Shown: piece by piece, positions 26,382 to 34,022 of the stretch
How positions within the stretch are numbered: position 1 is the stretch's first letter
How the letters are laid out: each line of letters begins with the position of its first letter
Source: Aureimonas mangrovi
GTDB taxonomy: Bacteria > Pseudomonadota > Alphaproteobacteria > Rhizobiales > Rhizobiaceae
DNA length: 64,000 nucleotides
Assembly: GCF_014058705.1 (NCBI RefSeq)
Contig: NZ_CP059692.1
Location: 1,741,001-1,805,000 of the forward strand
Direction: 5' to 3'
Made by a program: the position numbers and the translations under genes
The notes under the pieces: model-generated
Seen by the model: only the letters and a program-made list of their open reading frames with translations
The model's database searches: none
What the model was told of the DNA's origin: nothing

Positions 26382-27212
26382 ATGAAGATCATCGAACGCT
26401 CGGGCGCGCGCATCCCGGCCATCGGATTAGGCACGTTCCGGCTGGATGACGAGACGAGCCCGGGCATCGTGCGCAAGGCGATCGAGTGCGGCTACCGGCA
26501 CATCGACACCGCCCGCATGTACGGCAACGAGAAGGGCGTCGGGCAGGGCATCCGCGACAGCGGGATCGACCGCGACGAGCTCTTCGTCACCACCAAGATC
26601 TGGTGGTCAGACATCGGCCGCAGCTCGCTCGTGCCCACGGCGGTGAAGGCGCTGGTCGATCTGCAGATGGAGCAGGTGGACCTTCTTCTCATTCACTGGC
26701 CGAATCCGGACATCCCGCTGGAGGAATCCATCGCGGCGCTCAACGAAGCGCGTACCAAGGGGCTGACCAAGCATATCGGCGTTGCCAACTTCACCTCGAC
26801 GATGATGGACGAGGCGCAGAAGATGTCGGAGGCGCCGCTCGTCTGCAATCAGGTCGAGTATCACCCAACGCTCTCGCAGGATGCGATCCTTGCCGCCTGC
26901 AAGCGCAACGACATGGCGCTCGTCGCCTACTCGCCGATCGGTCAGGGCGGCGACCTTCTCCAGAATCCCGAGATCGTGCGGATTGCCGAGGCGCATAGCA
27001 AAACGCCGGCGCAGGTGGTCCTGCGCTGGGAGATCGAGCAGGATGGCGTGGCGGCGATTCCGCGTACATCCAACCCGGACCGGCTGGCCGAGAATATCGA
27101 CGTCTTCGACTTCGAACTGACGGACGACGATCGCAACCTGATGGAGCGCATGACACGGCTGCGCAAGCGTCTCGTCAATCCCGGCTTCGCTCCGAAATGG
27201 GACCGCGCCTGA
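26382..27212 (+). CDS. Aldo/keto reductase
   Basis: A 276-residue cytoplasmic oxidoreductase of the AKR5-like (2,5-diketo-D-gluconate reductase) group. The catalytic tetrad is visible: Asp and Tyr in HIDTARMYGNE, Lys in VTTKIWW, His in LLLIHWPNP. The NADPH-binding end has AAIPRTSNPDRLAENIDVFDFEL. The ATG at 26382 follows GGAAGCTCC. The physiological carbonyl substrate is unknown. It is followed by a YdcF gene on the same strand. Confidence 0.92.
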   Translation: MKIIERSGARIPAIGLGTFRLDDETSPGIVRKAIECGYRHIDTARMYGNEKGVGQGIRDSGIDRDELFVTTKIWWSDIGRSSLVPTAVKALVDLQMEQVDLLLIHWPNPDIPLEESIAALNEARTKGLTKHIGVANFTSTMMDEAQKMSEAPLVCNQVEYHPTLSQDAILAACKRNDMALVAYSPIGQGGDLLQNPEIVRIAEAHSKTPAQVVLRWEIEQDGVAAIPRTSNPDRLAENIDVFDFELTDDDRNLMERMTRLRKRLVNPGFAPKWDRA

Positions 27213-27283
27213 CGGCTTCGGTCCATGCTCGCGACAGAATGAGGCGGTAGCGGTTTCGGGCGCGGCGCACCGGTCGCGCCCGT

Positions 27284-28087
27284 ATGGAGTCGCGATTGTT
27301 CTTCGTCCTTTCCAAGGTCGGCTGGTATCTCGTACAGCCGCTCGTCGTCGTGCTCCTGCTTCTGGCGCTCGGGCTTTTCGCGGTCGCCGTGCGGCGGCTG
27401 CGTACGGGGTTGGCCCTCGGGGGCCTCTCCTTCGCGATCCTCGCGGTCGTCGCTCTCTCGCCGCTCGGCCTTCTGATGATGAGCGCGCTGGAGGAACGTA
27501 TCCCGCGGCCGGATCTGCCGGCAGAGATCGCCGGCATCGTGGTGCTGGGCGGTTCCTTCGACACCCGTATCGCGCGCACGCGCGGCGAGCCTGAGCTGAA
27601 CGATGCCGCCGACCGCGTCACCGCCGCGCTCGCGTTGGCGCGTCGCTATCCCGAAGCGCGGATCATCTTCTCGGGCGGCTCGGCGGCGCTCCTCGCCGAC
27701 GACATCGCGGAGAGCATTCCCGCCCGGCAGCTCTTTCTCGAACTTGGCCTCGATCCAGAACGCCTCGTTCTCGAAGAGGCCGCCCGCAACACCGCCGAGA
27801 ACGCGGTCCTGTCGCGCAAGATTGCAGATCCGCAGCCGGGTGAAACCTGGCTGCTCGTCACCTCGGCCTTCCACATGCCGCGCGCCGTCGGCTGCTTTCG
27901 CGTCGCGGGCTTCGACGTGCTGCCTTACCCCGTAGACTATCGCACGCCTTCGGGCTCGGCGGTCTGGCAACCTTCGAGCGCGTCGATCCGCAACGTGGAG
28001 AAGGTGCATTTCTCGGTGCGCGAGTATCTTGGCCTCGCCGTCTACTGGATGACCGGCCGCACGGACGCGCTGTTTCCTTCAGCCTGA
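27284..28087 (+). CDS. YdcF family (DUF218) membrane protein
   Basis: A 267-residue protein with two N-terminal helices (about 14-33 and 43-65), then a periplasmic DUF218 domain with AGIVVLGGSFDTRIA, IIFSGGSAALL, LEEAARNTAENAVLS and WLLVTSAFHMPRAVGCF. Related proteins (ElyC/SanA/YdcF) affect envelope integrity. It ends convergent with, and overlapping by 9 bases, a DUF3253 gene. Confidence 0.88.
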   Translation: MESRLFFVLSKVGWYLVQPLVVVLLLLALGLFAVAVRRLRTGLALGGLSFAILAVVALSPLGLLMMSALEERIPRPDLPAEIAGIVVLGGSFDTRIARTRGEPELNDAADRVTAALALARRYPEARIIFSGGSAALLADDIAESIPARQLFLELGLDPERLVLEEAARNTAENAVLSRKIADPQPGETWLLVTSAFHMPRAVGCFRVAGFDVLPYPVDYRTPSGSAVWQPSSASIRNVEKVHFSVREYLGLAVYWMTGRTDALFPSA

Positions 28088-28342
28088 GCGGGGAAGCCCG
28101 ATCCGGTAGATGCCCTTGAAGTCGTGCGGATCGACCGTGCGGCCCTTGCGTCGGATCTCGATCGCGCCGTCGTCCGCAAGCCGCACTGTCTCGGCGCGGA
28201 TCGGCGCCATCAAGAGGCGCCAGGCCTTCTCGTCCGATCCCGCGAGAGCGCGAGCGACCTCGGAGGGGCAGACCGTCTTCTCTGCGCCGCGTTCCGCTGC
28301 CATGCGCAGAATTGCTCCCGTGATATCGCCCCGCGCCGTCAT
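28079..28342 (-). CDS. DUF3253 protein
   Basis: An 87-residue basic protein. The segment ILRMAAERGAEKTVCPSEVARALAG followed by WRLLMAPIRAETVRLADDGAIEIRRKG and VDPHDFKGIYRIGLP matches DUF3253, a winged-helix-like family of unknown role. The ATG at 28342 overlaps the stop of the upstream DUF599 gene (ATGA). A longer frame to 28444 lies inside that gene and is rejected. Confidence 0.82.
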   Translation of the reverse strand: MTARGDITGAILRMAAERGAEKTVCPSEVARALAGSDEKAWRLLMAPIRAETVRLADDGAIEIRRKGRTVDPHDFKGIYRIGLPRSG

Positions 28343-29043
28343 CTGTCGTTCTCGCCGAAGGACAGGGCGTCGTGCGCGTCCGACCAGAACTGACGGTGCG
28401 CAAGCACGTAGAGCACGGCTAGTGTCGTCATCATCAGCACCCACGGCCCGAGGAACCAGCCGAGATAGGCGATGCCGAAGAAGATCGCCCTGAAGCCGCC
28501 GTTGAAGTGGCGCGCGGCGATGCGGTTCATCGTCAGGGCGCGCTGGACGGCGGCCTCGGCGGCGGCGGGCTCGCGCTCGGCATCCGTGCGCATCGGAATC
28601 GCGCCGATGAGGATCGTGCAGTAGTTGAAGAGGCGATAGGACCAGCCGAACTTGAAGAAGGCGTGCGCGAAGATCAGCGCCAGACCCAGAAGCTTAGCTT
28701 CCACCAAGGCTCGGTCAAAGACGCCGAAAAGGGGCAGATCGGCTGCTACCGCCGCGATCTGCTCGGCCGATCCGATCAGCGCGAAGCAGCCGCCGATGAC
28801 GAAGATGCAGGTTGAGGCGAAGAAGCCGGTTCCCTGCTGGAGCCCCATCATGATGCTAGTGTCGATCATGCGCAGCTCCCGCTTGAGCAGCGTATCCATC
28901 CACAGCGCGCGCTGGCGGTCCATGCGCCGCGAAAGGCTCCCTTCGGACATCCGTCCGACGATGAAGGAATAGCCGAGCCAACCCAGAACGAAGAGCGAGA
29001 GGGCGAAGACGTTGGGCAGGTCGAGAAAACTGTCGAGTGCCAT
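28339..29043 (-). CDS. DUF599 membrane protein
   Basis: A 234-residue membrane protein with about four helices. Conserved DUF599 parts are MDRQRALWMDTLLKRELRMIDTSIMMGLQQGTGFFAS in separate blocks, FFKFGWSYRLFNYC and RHFNGGFRAIFFGIAYLGWF. Function is unknown. I chose the ATG at 29043 (MALDSFLDLP). It is translationally coupled to the DUF3253 gene and divergent from the DUF1489 gene. Confidence 0.82.
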   Translation of the reverse strand: MALDSFLDLPNVFALSLFVLGWLGYSFIVGRMSEGSLSRRMDRQRALWMDTLLKRELRMIDTSIMMGLQQGTGFFASTCIFVIGGCFALIGSAEQIAAVAADLPLFGVFDRALVEAKLLGLALIFAHAFFKFGWSYRLFNYCTILIGAIPMRTDAEREPAAAEAAVQRALTMNRIAARHFNGGFRAIFFGIAYLGWFLGPWVLMMTTLAVLYVLAHRQFWSDAHDALSFGENDR

Positions 29044-29159
29044 CAGGCCTCCATATGCGGCGCGAGGGTTGCACACTACCTCTCGCCGACCGGCGCGTGG
29101 CTGTCGAGCCCTTCTCGAACCGCTTGACGGCGGGCGGCCGCAGGAGCGATGACGCCGAT

Positions 29160-29597
29160 ATGGCGCTCCATCTCATCAAGCTGTGCGTCGGCGCCGACAG
29201 CGTCGAGGATCTCCAGTCGTTCGTCGACGAGAGGCTGCGGTCGGCGCAACTGGCTGGCCAGGTGGCCGAAAGCGGCCATGTCACGCGCGTCAGCCCCAAG
29301 CGGGCAGAGGAGGTCCTCGCCGGCGGGTCCCTCTACTGGGTCATCCGAGGCCATGTGCAGGTCCGCCAGACGATTCTCCGGTTCGATCCGGTGGAGGGGG
29401 CGGACGGCATCCAACGCTGCCGTATCGTGCTCGACCCGACCCTTCGCCTGACGAACTGGCTGCCGCGTCGCCCCTTCCAGGGTTGGCGCTATCTCAAGCC
29501 TGACGATGCTCCGGCCGACCTCGGGGCTTCCGGTGCAGAGGTCGACGAGATTCCCGTGCATCTGCGCAGGGAACTGGTGGAACTCGGGCTTTTGTGA
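29160..29597 (+). CDS. DUF1489 family protein
   Basis: A 145-residue soluble protein typical of alphaproteobacteria. MALHLIKLCVGADSVEDL, HVTRVSPKRAEEVLAGGSLYWVIRG and LVPTLRL-like LDPTLRLTNWLPRRPFQGWRYL identify DUF1489. No function is known. AGGAG lies thirteen bases before the ATG at 29160. Confidence 0.85.
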   Translation: MALHLIKLCVGADSVEDLQSFVDERLRSAQLAGQVAESGHVTRVSPKRAEEVLAGGSLYWVIRGHVQVRQTILRFDPVEGADGIQRCRIVLDPTLRLTNWLPRRPFQGWRYLKPDDAPADLGASGAEVDEIPVHLRRELVELGLL

Positions 29598-29672
29598 TGG
29601 CGCTCTGCCGTGCGGAGCATTGTGCCGAGCTTGCACGATCCCAAATCTGATGAAGGGTTCACGGGAGGAAGA

Positions 29673-30389
29673 ATGGCGCGCGAGATCAATGCGAAGGCGC
29701 AGACGTCGCCGGCCGAGGTCTCGACCCGCGGCGAGATCGACCGGTTCCTTGAACGCGCCGCGTCGAGCGCGGCCGGAAACAACCGTTTGATCTTCGCTCT
29801 CGACGCGACGATGAGCCGCCAGCCGACATGGGACCGCGCCTGCCGCCTCCAGGCAGAGATGTTTGACGTCGTCGGCGAGGGCGACCTCGCCGTCCAGCTT
29901 GTCTATTTCCGCGGCTATCGCGAATGCCGCTCTTCGCCCTTCGTTACCGAGGGCGCCCGGCTGCGCGACCTGATGACGCGGATCGACTGCCGCGGCGGAC
30001 GCACGCAGATCGGCCGTGTCCTAGCCCATGCCGCCTCCGAGGCGCGTCGCAGCCGGTTGGGCGCACTCATCTATATCGGCGATGCCATGGAGGAGGATGC
30101 GGACGCGCTGTGCGCGCTGGCTGGAGAACTCGGCGTCGCGGGGGTCCCGATCTTCGTCTTCCAGGATAGCGGCGACCGCGCCACCGAAACGGTCTTTCGT
30201 GAGATCGCACGGCTTTCGCGCGGGGCGTATTTCAAGCTCGAGGAGGGGGCGGCCGATGCACTGCGGCGTCTCCTGCGCGCCGTCGCGACCTTCGTCACGC
30301 AAGGCCCCGTGGCGCTAGAAAAGGACTCGTCCCCGGAAGGGCGCCTTCTACTGGCGCAGTTGCGCGGGCCCGGGGGAACAGGCCGTTGA
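29673..30389 (+). CDS. VWA-domain protein coupled to a membrane J-protein
   Basis: A 238-residue cytoplasmic protein with a von Willebrand A-like fold. The MIDAS-type motif is FALDATMSRQ (Asp44, Thr46, Ser48), followed by TRIDCRGGRTQIGRVL, where the threonine is a likely MIDAS residue, and LGALIYIGDAMEED. There is no signal peptide. Ribosome site GGGAGGAAG precedes the ATG at 29673. It overlaps the next gene by TTGA, so the two are translated together. Similar VWA/DnaJ pairs are conserved in alphaproteobacteria, but the role is not established to my knowledge. Confidence 0.75.
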   Translation: MAREINAKAQTSPAEVSTRGEIDRFLERAASSAAGNNRLIFALDATMSRQPTWDRACRLQAEMFDVVGEGDLAVQLVYFRGYRECRSSPFVTEGARLRDLMTRIDCRGGRTQIGRVLAHAASEARRSRLGALIYIGDAMEEDADALCALAGELGVAGVPIFVFQDSGDRATETVFREIARLSRGAYFKLEEGAADALRRLLRAVATFVTQGPVALEKDSSPEGRLLLAQLRGPGGTGR

Positions 30390-31081
30390 CGTTTCTGCTC
30401 GTCGTCGCCGGCGTCGTATTCCTCGTCGCGACGCTGCGGCTGCTCCTCGTTACGCCACCCGAAAAACTCGCGACGTTCCTTCGAACTGCCGGACCGGCGG
30501 CTGTCATCGCGGCCGGTGCCGGGCTGACGCTGACGGGACGTGGTGCGATAGGACTGCCGCTCGCCGCCTTCGGCATGGCGGCGCTCCGTCGAGGCTGGAA
30601 TGCGCGTCCGGTCCCCATCGGCGGTGGCCGTCCACCGACGACGGTCAGGAGCCGGTTCCTCGAGATGACCCTCGACCACGACAGTGGCGACCTGGACGGC
30701 GTGGTTCTCGGAGGGCAGATGGAGGGCGCCCGCCTTTCGGCCTTGCGCGAGACAGACCTGCGGACGCTCCAGCGCGAGCTCGCGGCCGATACGGAGAGCC
30801 TACGCCTTCTGGAAGCGTATCTTGACCGCCGCCTGCCCGGATGGCGCGACGACGCGAAGGCGCGTGCGGGCGACGGGCTGGGACGCACGCCAGGCTCTGG
30901 CTCCATGACACAGCAGGAGGCTCACGAGATCCTTGGCCTTGAGCCGGGAGCGACCCTCGCGGAAATCCGCGAGGCGCATCGACGCCTGATGAAGGGGGTG
31001 CATCCCGACCGTGGCGGCAGCGCTCTGCTGGCGGCCCGTATCAACGAGGCGAAGGCTTTCCTGGTCGAGCGTCATCGCTGA
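30386..31081 (+). CDS. Membrane-anchored J-domain protein (TTG start)
   Basis: A 231-residue protein. N-terminal helix 2-22 and a hydrophobic stretch about 36-66 anchor it; a charged linker follows, and residues 174-231 are a J domain with HPD at 206-208 (MKGVHPDRGG). The topology resembles TIM14/DjlC-type proteins, with a C-terminal J domain that would recruit DnaK at the membrane. The TTG at 30386-30388 overlaps the VWA stop (TTGA); no ATG precedes the first helix, so TTG is the only sensible start. Confidence 0.78.
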   Translation: MTFLLVVAGVVFLVATLRLLLVTPPEKLATFLRTAGPAAVIAAGAGLTLTGRGAIGLPLAAFGMAALRRGWNARPVPIGGGRPPTTVRSRFLEMTLDHDSGDLDGVVLGGQMEGARLSALRETDLRTLQRELAADTESLRLLEAYLDRRLPGWRDDAKARAGDGLGRTPGSGSMTQQEAHEILGLEPGATLAEIREAHRRLMKGVHPDRGGSALLAARINEAKAFLVERHR

Positions 31082-31209
31082 TCTGTCCCTGAACACGCAT
31101 ACTCATCGAGGGTTCGTCCAGCCGGCCGACCGCAAGGCTCGGGCGATGCGAGCGGCCGTCTGTCGTGGCGGAAAGTCTCGTCGCGCCCGGCTTTCCGGGC
31201 GAAGACAGC

Positions 31210-32766
31210 TCAGTTGGCGGCGATCGTGTAGCAGGCGTAGGCGCTGCGCTTGAGCGCATCGCACGCCGCGTTGGCGTCGTCCTTGGTGGCGAAGCCGGAA
31301 AAGCGGGCGCGGTAGAGCGTCTGCGAGCCGGCCTCCACGGTTTCGGTGAACGGCTCGGCCGAAGCGAGAGCATCGCCGCCGCGCATCTTGGCCTCGCCGA
31401 GCATATCCATCGCGGTCGCCTCGGCGGGCGTGGCCGCAATCTGGACAACCCAGGGCGAGAGCGATGTGGCAGGAGCGACGGCCAGGCTCGCCGCGATCGG
31501 AGACTCAAGCATGGCCTGCGGCTCGATGGAGCCCGTGGTCCCGCGGTCGATGCCGACAGACGGGATGGGCGCACGGGGTACCGGGCCGCCATTGCTGTAG
31601 CTTGGGGCACGGGGCGCGGAATTCATTGGAGCGAGCGCGTTGGCCGTCGGGATCTCCATGCGCGGCATCTCGACCTGCGAGTTGAGCGCCTGACGAAGCG
31701 CGTCCCGGCCGAGGAGGGGGCGCCCGCCGGGGCTCCGAAGAGCTTCGTCGACCGCGCTGGCAGCCGTCGAGCCGTAGGCGCTCGCGACGCGCGCGTCGAT
31801 AGAGGTGGCATCGACGTTGGCGGCGCGAAGAGTCGGAACCGGGACGCTCGTCGGCAACGCCGCAGCCACCTGCGAATGGGCGGTGACGGCGCCACCGCGC
31901 GAGGAGGGTGACCAGGAGGCGATGAGCGGGCCGCCGCGTCCTTCGCTCGCCTGCGGGATATAGCGGTTGAGGAGCTCGACCATGTGGTCGTCGCGCGTGC
32001 GCGACGTACGCCCGCCCATGACCACAGCGACGAGCTTCTTGTTGCCCCGCACGACCGAGGAGGCGAGGTTGAAGCCGGACGCGTTGATGTAGCCGGTCTT
32101 CAGGCCGTCAGCGCCTTGCACGCGGCCGAGGACGCGGTTGTGATTGCCGATGGTCTGGCCGCGATAGGTGAAGGAGCGCGTGTTGAAGATCTCGTAATAC
32201 TGCGGAAAATGCTCGCGCAGCGCGATGCCGAGGGTCGCCATGTCGCGCGCCGTCGTACGCTGCTCCGGGTTCGGTAGGCCGTGCGCGTTGCGGAAGGTGG
32301 TGCGCGCCATGCCCAGGCTGCGGGCCTTGGCGGTCATCATCTCCGCAAAGCGCGTTTCCGTGCCGCCAAGGAATTCTGCGATGACGACCGCAGCGTCATT
32401 GGCCGAGCGGGTGACGAGGGCGTGCATTGCATCGTCGAGCGAGATCGTCGAGCCGGCCTTCAGGCCGAGTTTGGACGGCGGGCGCCCGGCGGCGTAGGCT
32501 GAGACCTTCATTTGCGTCGTGCGACGGGCGCGACCGGTCTCGAGCGCCTCAAAGGCCAGATAGAGCGTCATCATCTTCGTGAGCGACGCAGGATAGCGCG
32601 GCTCGTCGGCGTAGCGATCGAAAAGAACCTTGCCGTTGTTGGCGTCGATGACGATGGCCGCGTAACGAGGATTGGCCTCCGCGGCCGCGGGCGCCTGAAC
32701 GACGATGCCCGTGCCTATCGCGGCGACTGCCAGCATGCGACCGATTTGGCGGGTGAGAAGCGTCAT
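31210..32766 (-). CDS. dacA: D-alanyl-D-alanine carboxypeptidase (PBP5/6 type) with C-terminal SPOR domain
   Basis: A 518-residue exported penicillin-binding protein. Signal peptide 1-29 (cut near AAAEA), then SLTK at 61-64, SAN at 121-123 and KTG at 223-225, the three active-site motifs. Residues 300-430 are a Ser/Ala/Pro-rich linker and the last 80 residues (WVVQIAATPAEATAMDML to RARFSGFATKDDANAACDAL) are a SPOR domain binding denuded septal peptidoglycan. It trims the terminal D-Ala of stem peptides. ATG 32766 was chosen; a GTG at 32787 with GAGAG upstream would add seven residues. Confidence 0.92.
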   Translation of the reverse strand: MTLLTRQIGRMLAVAAIGTGIVVQAPAAAEANPRYAAIVIDANNGKVLFDRYADEPRYPASLTKMMTLYLAFEALETGRARRTTQMKVSAYAAGRPPSKLGLKAGSTISLDDAMHALVTRSANDAAVVIAEFLGGTETRFAEMMTAKARSLGMARTTFRNAHGLPNPEQRTTARDMATLGIALREHFPQYYEIFNTRSFTYRGQTIGNHNRVLGRVQGADGLKTGYINASGFNLASSVVRGNKKLVAVVMGGRTSRTRDDHMVELLNRYIPQASEGRGGPLIASWSPSSRGGAVTAHSQVAAALPTSVPVPTLRAANVDATSIDARVASAYGSTAASAVDEALRSPGGRPLLGRDALRQALNSQVEMPRMEIPTANALAPMNSAPRAPSYSNGGPVPRAPIPSVGIDRGTTGSIEPQAMLESPIAASLAVAPATSLSPWVVQIAATPAEATAMDMLGEAKMRGGDALASAEPFTETVEAGSQTLYRARFSGFATKDDANAACDALKRSAYACYTIAAN

Positions 32767-32828
32767 GAAGGGGGTCGTCGTGGGCACGAGGCGGCTCTCT
32801 CGGTTCGCATGTGGAGACGTCGGGCACG

Positions 32829-32860
32829 GATCGTCTTCGCGGCAAAAGCCGAAGACGATC
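32829..32860. promoter_or_regulatory. 11-base inverted repeat upstream of dacA
   Basis: GATCGTCTTCG (32829-32839) and CGAAGACGATC (32850-32860) are perfect complements around a 10-base centre, 63 bases before the dacA start. No T run follows on either strand, so it is either a leader hairpin or an operator. The rest of the gap (32861-33030) shows nothing I can name. Confidence 0.45.
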
Positions 32861-33030
32861 AACGACCTCCCGGGTCTCTCCGTCCTGGAAACAGTAAGGC
32901 CCGCGGTCTTACCAATCCGTTTATGGTTGAAGCTTCCTTTTCATCGCGATGTGGCGGAAGCGTAGCATCGGCCCTGCCGGTGAACCGCTCCCGAACATTT
33001 GACTGGATGACGGCAGGCTGGAGCGCAACC

Positions 33031-33059
33031 TTGAAGACTTTTGTGCAGTGCAATATATC
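33031..33059 (+). promoter_or_regulatory. Phasin promoter with an internal TGCA-G-TGCA palindrome
   Basis: TTGAAG (33031-33036), 17 bases, then TATATC (33054-33059) is a well-formed sigma-70 promoter. The palindrome TGCAGTGCA at 33044-33052 sits in the spacer against the -10 box, where a bound repressor would block polymerase. PhaR repressors of phasin genes in related bacteria bind TGC/GCA-rich dyads, so PhaR is a reasonable candidate. Confidence 0.55.
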
Positions 33060-33112
33060 GGGAGGTGCAATCAACGGGCAAGCTCGCCCATCATCAAATC
33101 CGGGAGCAGCGC

Positions 33113-33469
33113 ATGACCTTCTTCGATGAAGCCAATACCGCAGGTAAGGAAGCGATGGATAACGGGTTGAAGTCGTTCTCTGCGATGACGAAGGGCTTCC
33201 AGCAGATCGCCGCGCAGTCGACCGACTTTGCCAAGCAGTCCTACGAGCACTCCGCACAGATGTTCGATCAGCTCTCGCGGGCCCGTTCGCTGGACAAGGC
33301 GATGGAGGTGCACGGCACGTTCGCCAAGGATGCCTACGAGCGCTGGGTGAGCCAGACGACGCGCGTCTCCGAGCTCTGCGCCGAAGCGATGCGCGAGGCC
33401 TATCAGCCGTTCGAACAGACGGTGGCGGCGACGGCCGCCAGGGCCCAGACGACCGCCCGCGCAGCTTGA
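33113..33469 (+). CDS. Phasin family protein
   Basis: A 118-residue all-helical amphipathic protein: FDEANTAGKEAMDNGLKSFSAMTKGFQQIAAQSTDFAKQS in separate segments, followed by YERWVSQTTRVSELCAEAMREAYQPFE. This is the phasin_2 pattern. Phasins coat polyhydroxyalkanoate granules. No PHA synthase or depolymerase gene is in the window. The start at 33113 has CGGGAG seven bases upstream. It has its own promoter and terminator. Confidence 0.88.
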   Translation: MTFFDEANTAGKEAMDNGLKSFSAMTKGFQQIAAQSTDFAKQSYEHSAQMFDQLSRARSLDKAMEVHGTFAKDAYERWVSQTTRVSELCAEAMREAYQPFEQTVAATAARAQTTARAA

Positions 33470-33512
33470 GCCGATGTCGGCGCGACAAGCGCCCTCCAGA
33501 AACCGAACAGCG

Positions 33513-33542
33513 AAAAGGCCCGGCATGCCCGCCGGGCCTTTT
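33513..33542 (+). terminator. Phasin terminator
   Basis: A perfect 12-base-pair stem (AAAAGGCCCGGC and GCCGGGCCTTTT) around a 6-base loop, 44 bases after the phasin stop. The flanking A and T tracts make it effective in both directions. Confidence 0.88.
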
Positions 33543-33573
33543 CGCATTCCGGCTCCGCAGATATGCCGCAATC

Positions 33574-33595
33574 GACGCATGGCTTAAAATGCGTC
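33574..33595. promoter_or_regulatory. GACGCAT-N8-ATGCGTC dyad upstream of clpS
   Basis: A perfect 7+7 inverted repeat with centre GGCTTAAA, ending 48 bases before the preferred clpS start. It could be an operator or a leader hairpin; no known regulator is assigned. Confidence 0.35.
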
Positions 33596-33642
33596 CGGCG
33601 ATCCTTACATAGACGACGATGACGAGGGTGGTGGCATTGGAA

Positions 33643-34014
33643 ATGAACGATCCGCAAGGGCTCGCGGCCGCACAGGCGGCGCGGGCGCAGGCCGGGAAGA
33701 ACGACGACGACGGCGCCGATCGCGGCACGTCGGTCATCACGCGCACGCGCACCAAGACAAAGAGGCCGAGCCTTTACAGGGTGCTGCTTCTGAACGACGA
33801 TTACACTCCGATGGAGTTCGTTATTCACGTGCTTGAGCGCTTCTTCCAGAAGGATCGTGAGGCGGCCACCCGGATCATGTTGCACGTGCATCAGCACGGC
33901 GTGGGCGAGTGCGGTGTCTATACATACGAGGTAGCGGAGACCAAGGTCACGCAGGTCATGGATTTCGCCCGCCAGCATCAACATCCGCTTCAATGCGTGA
34001 TGGAAAAGAATTGA
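33643..34014 (+). CDS. clpS: ATP-dependent Clp protease adaptor ClpS
   Basis: A 123-residue adaptor that delivers N-degron substrates to ClpAP. The core [20 protein letters not shown] and [19 protein letters not shown] are classical; the Asn-Asp pair and the Met in DDYTPMEF line the N-degron pocket. I favour the ATG at 33643 ([10 protein letters not shown]); an in-frame ATG at 33619 gives 131 residues but has no ribosome site. clpA begins 8 bases after the stop. Confidence 0.93.
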   Translation: MNDPQGLAAAQAARAQAGKNDDDGADRGTSVITRTRTKTKRPSLYRVLLLNDDYTPMEFVIHVLERFFQKDREAATRIMLHVHQHGVGECGVYTYEVAETKVTQVMDFARQHQHPLQCVMEKN

Positions 34015-34022
34015 GGTGAAGC

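Noticed and set aside
31184-31201. Hairpin CGCCCGG-CTTT-CCGGGCG as dacA terminator
   Set aside because: Short stem with no T run on the minus strand; not supported as a terminator.
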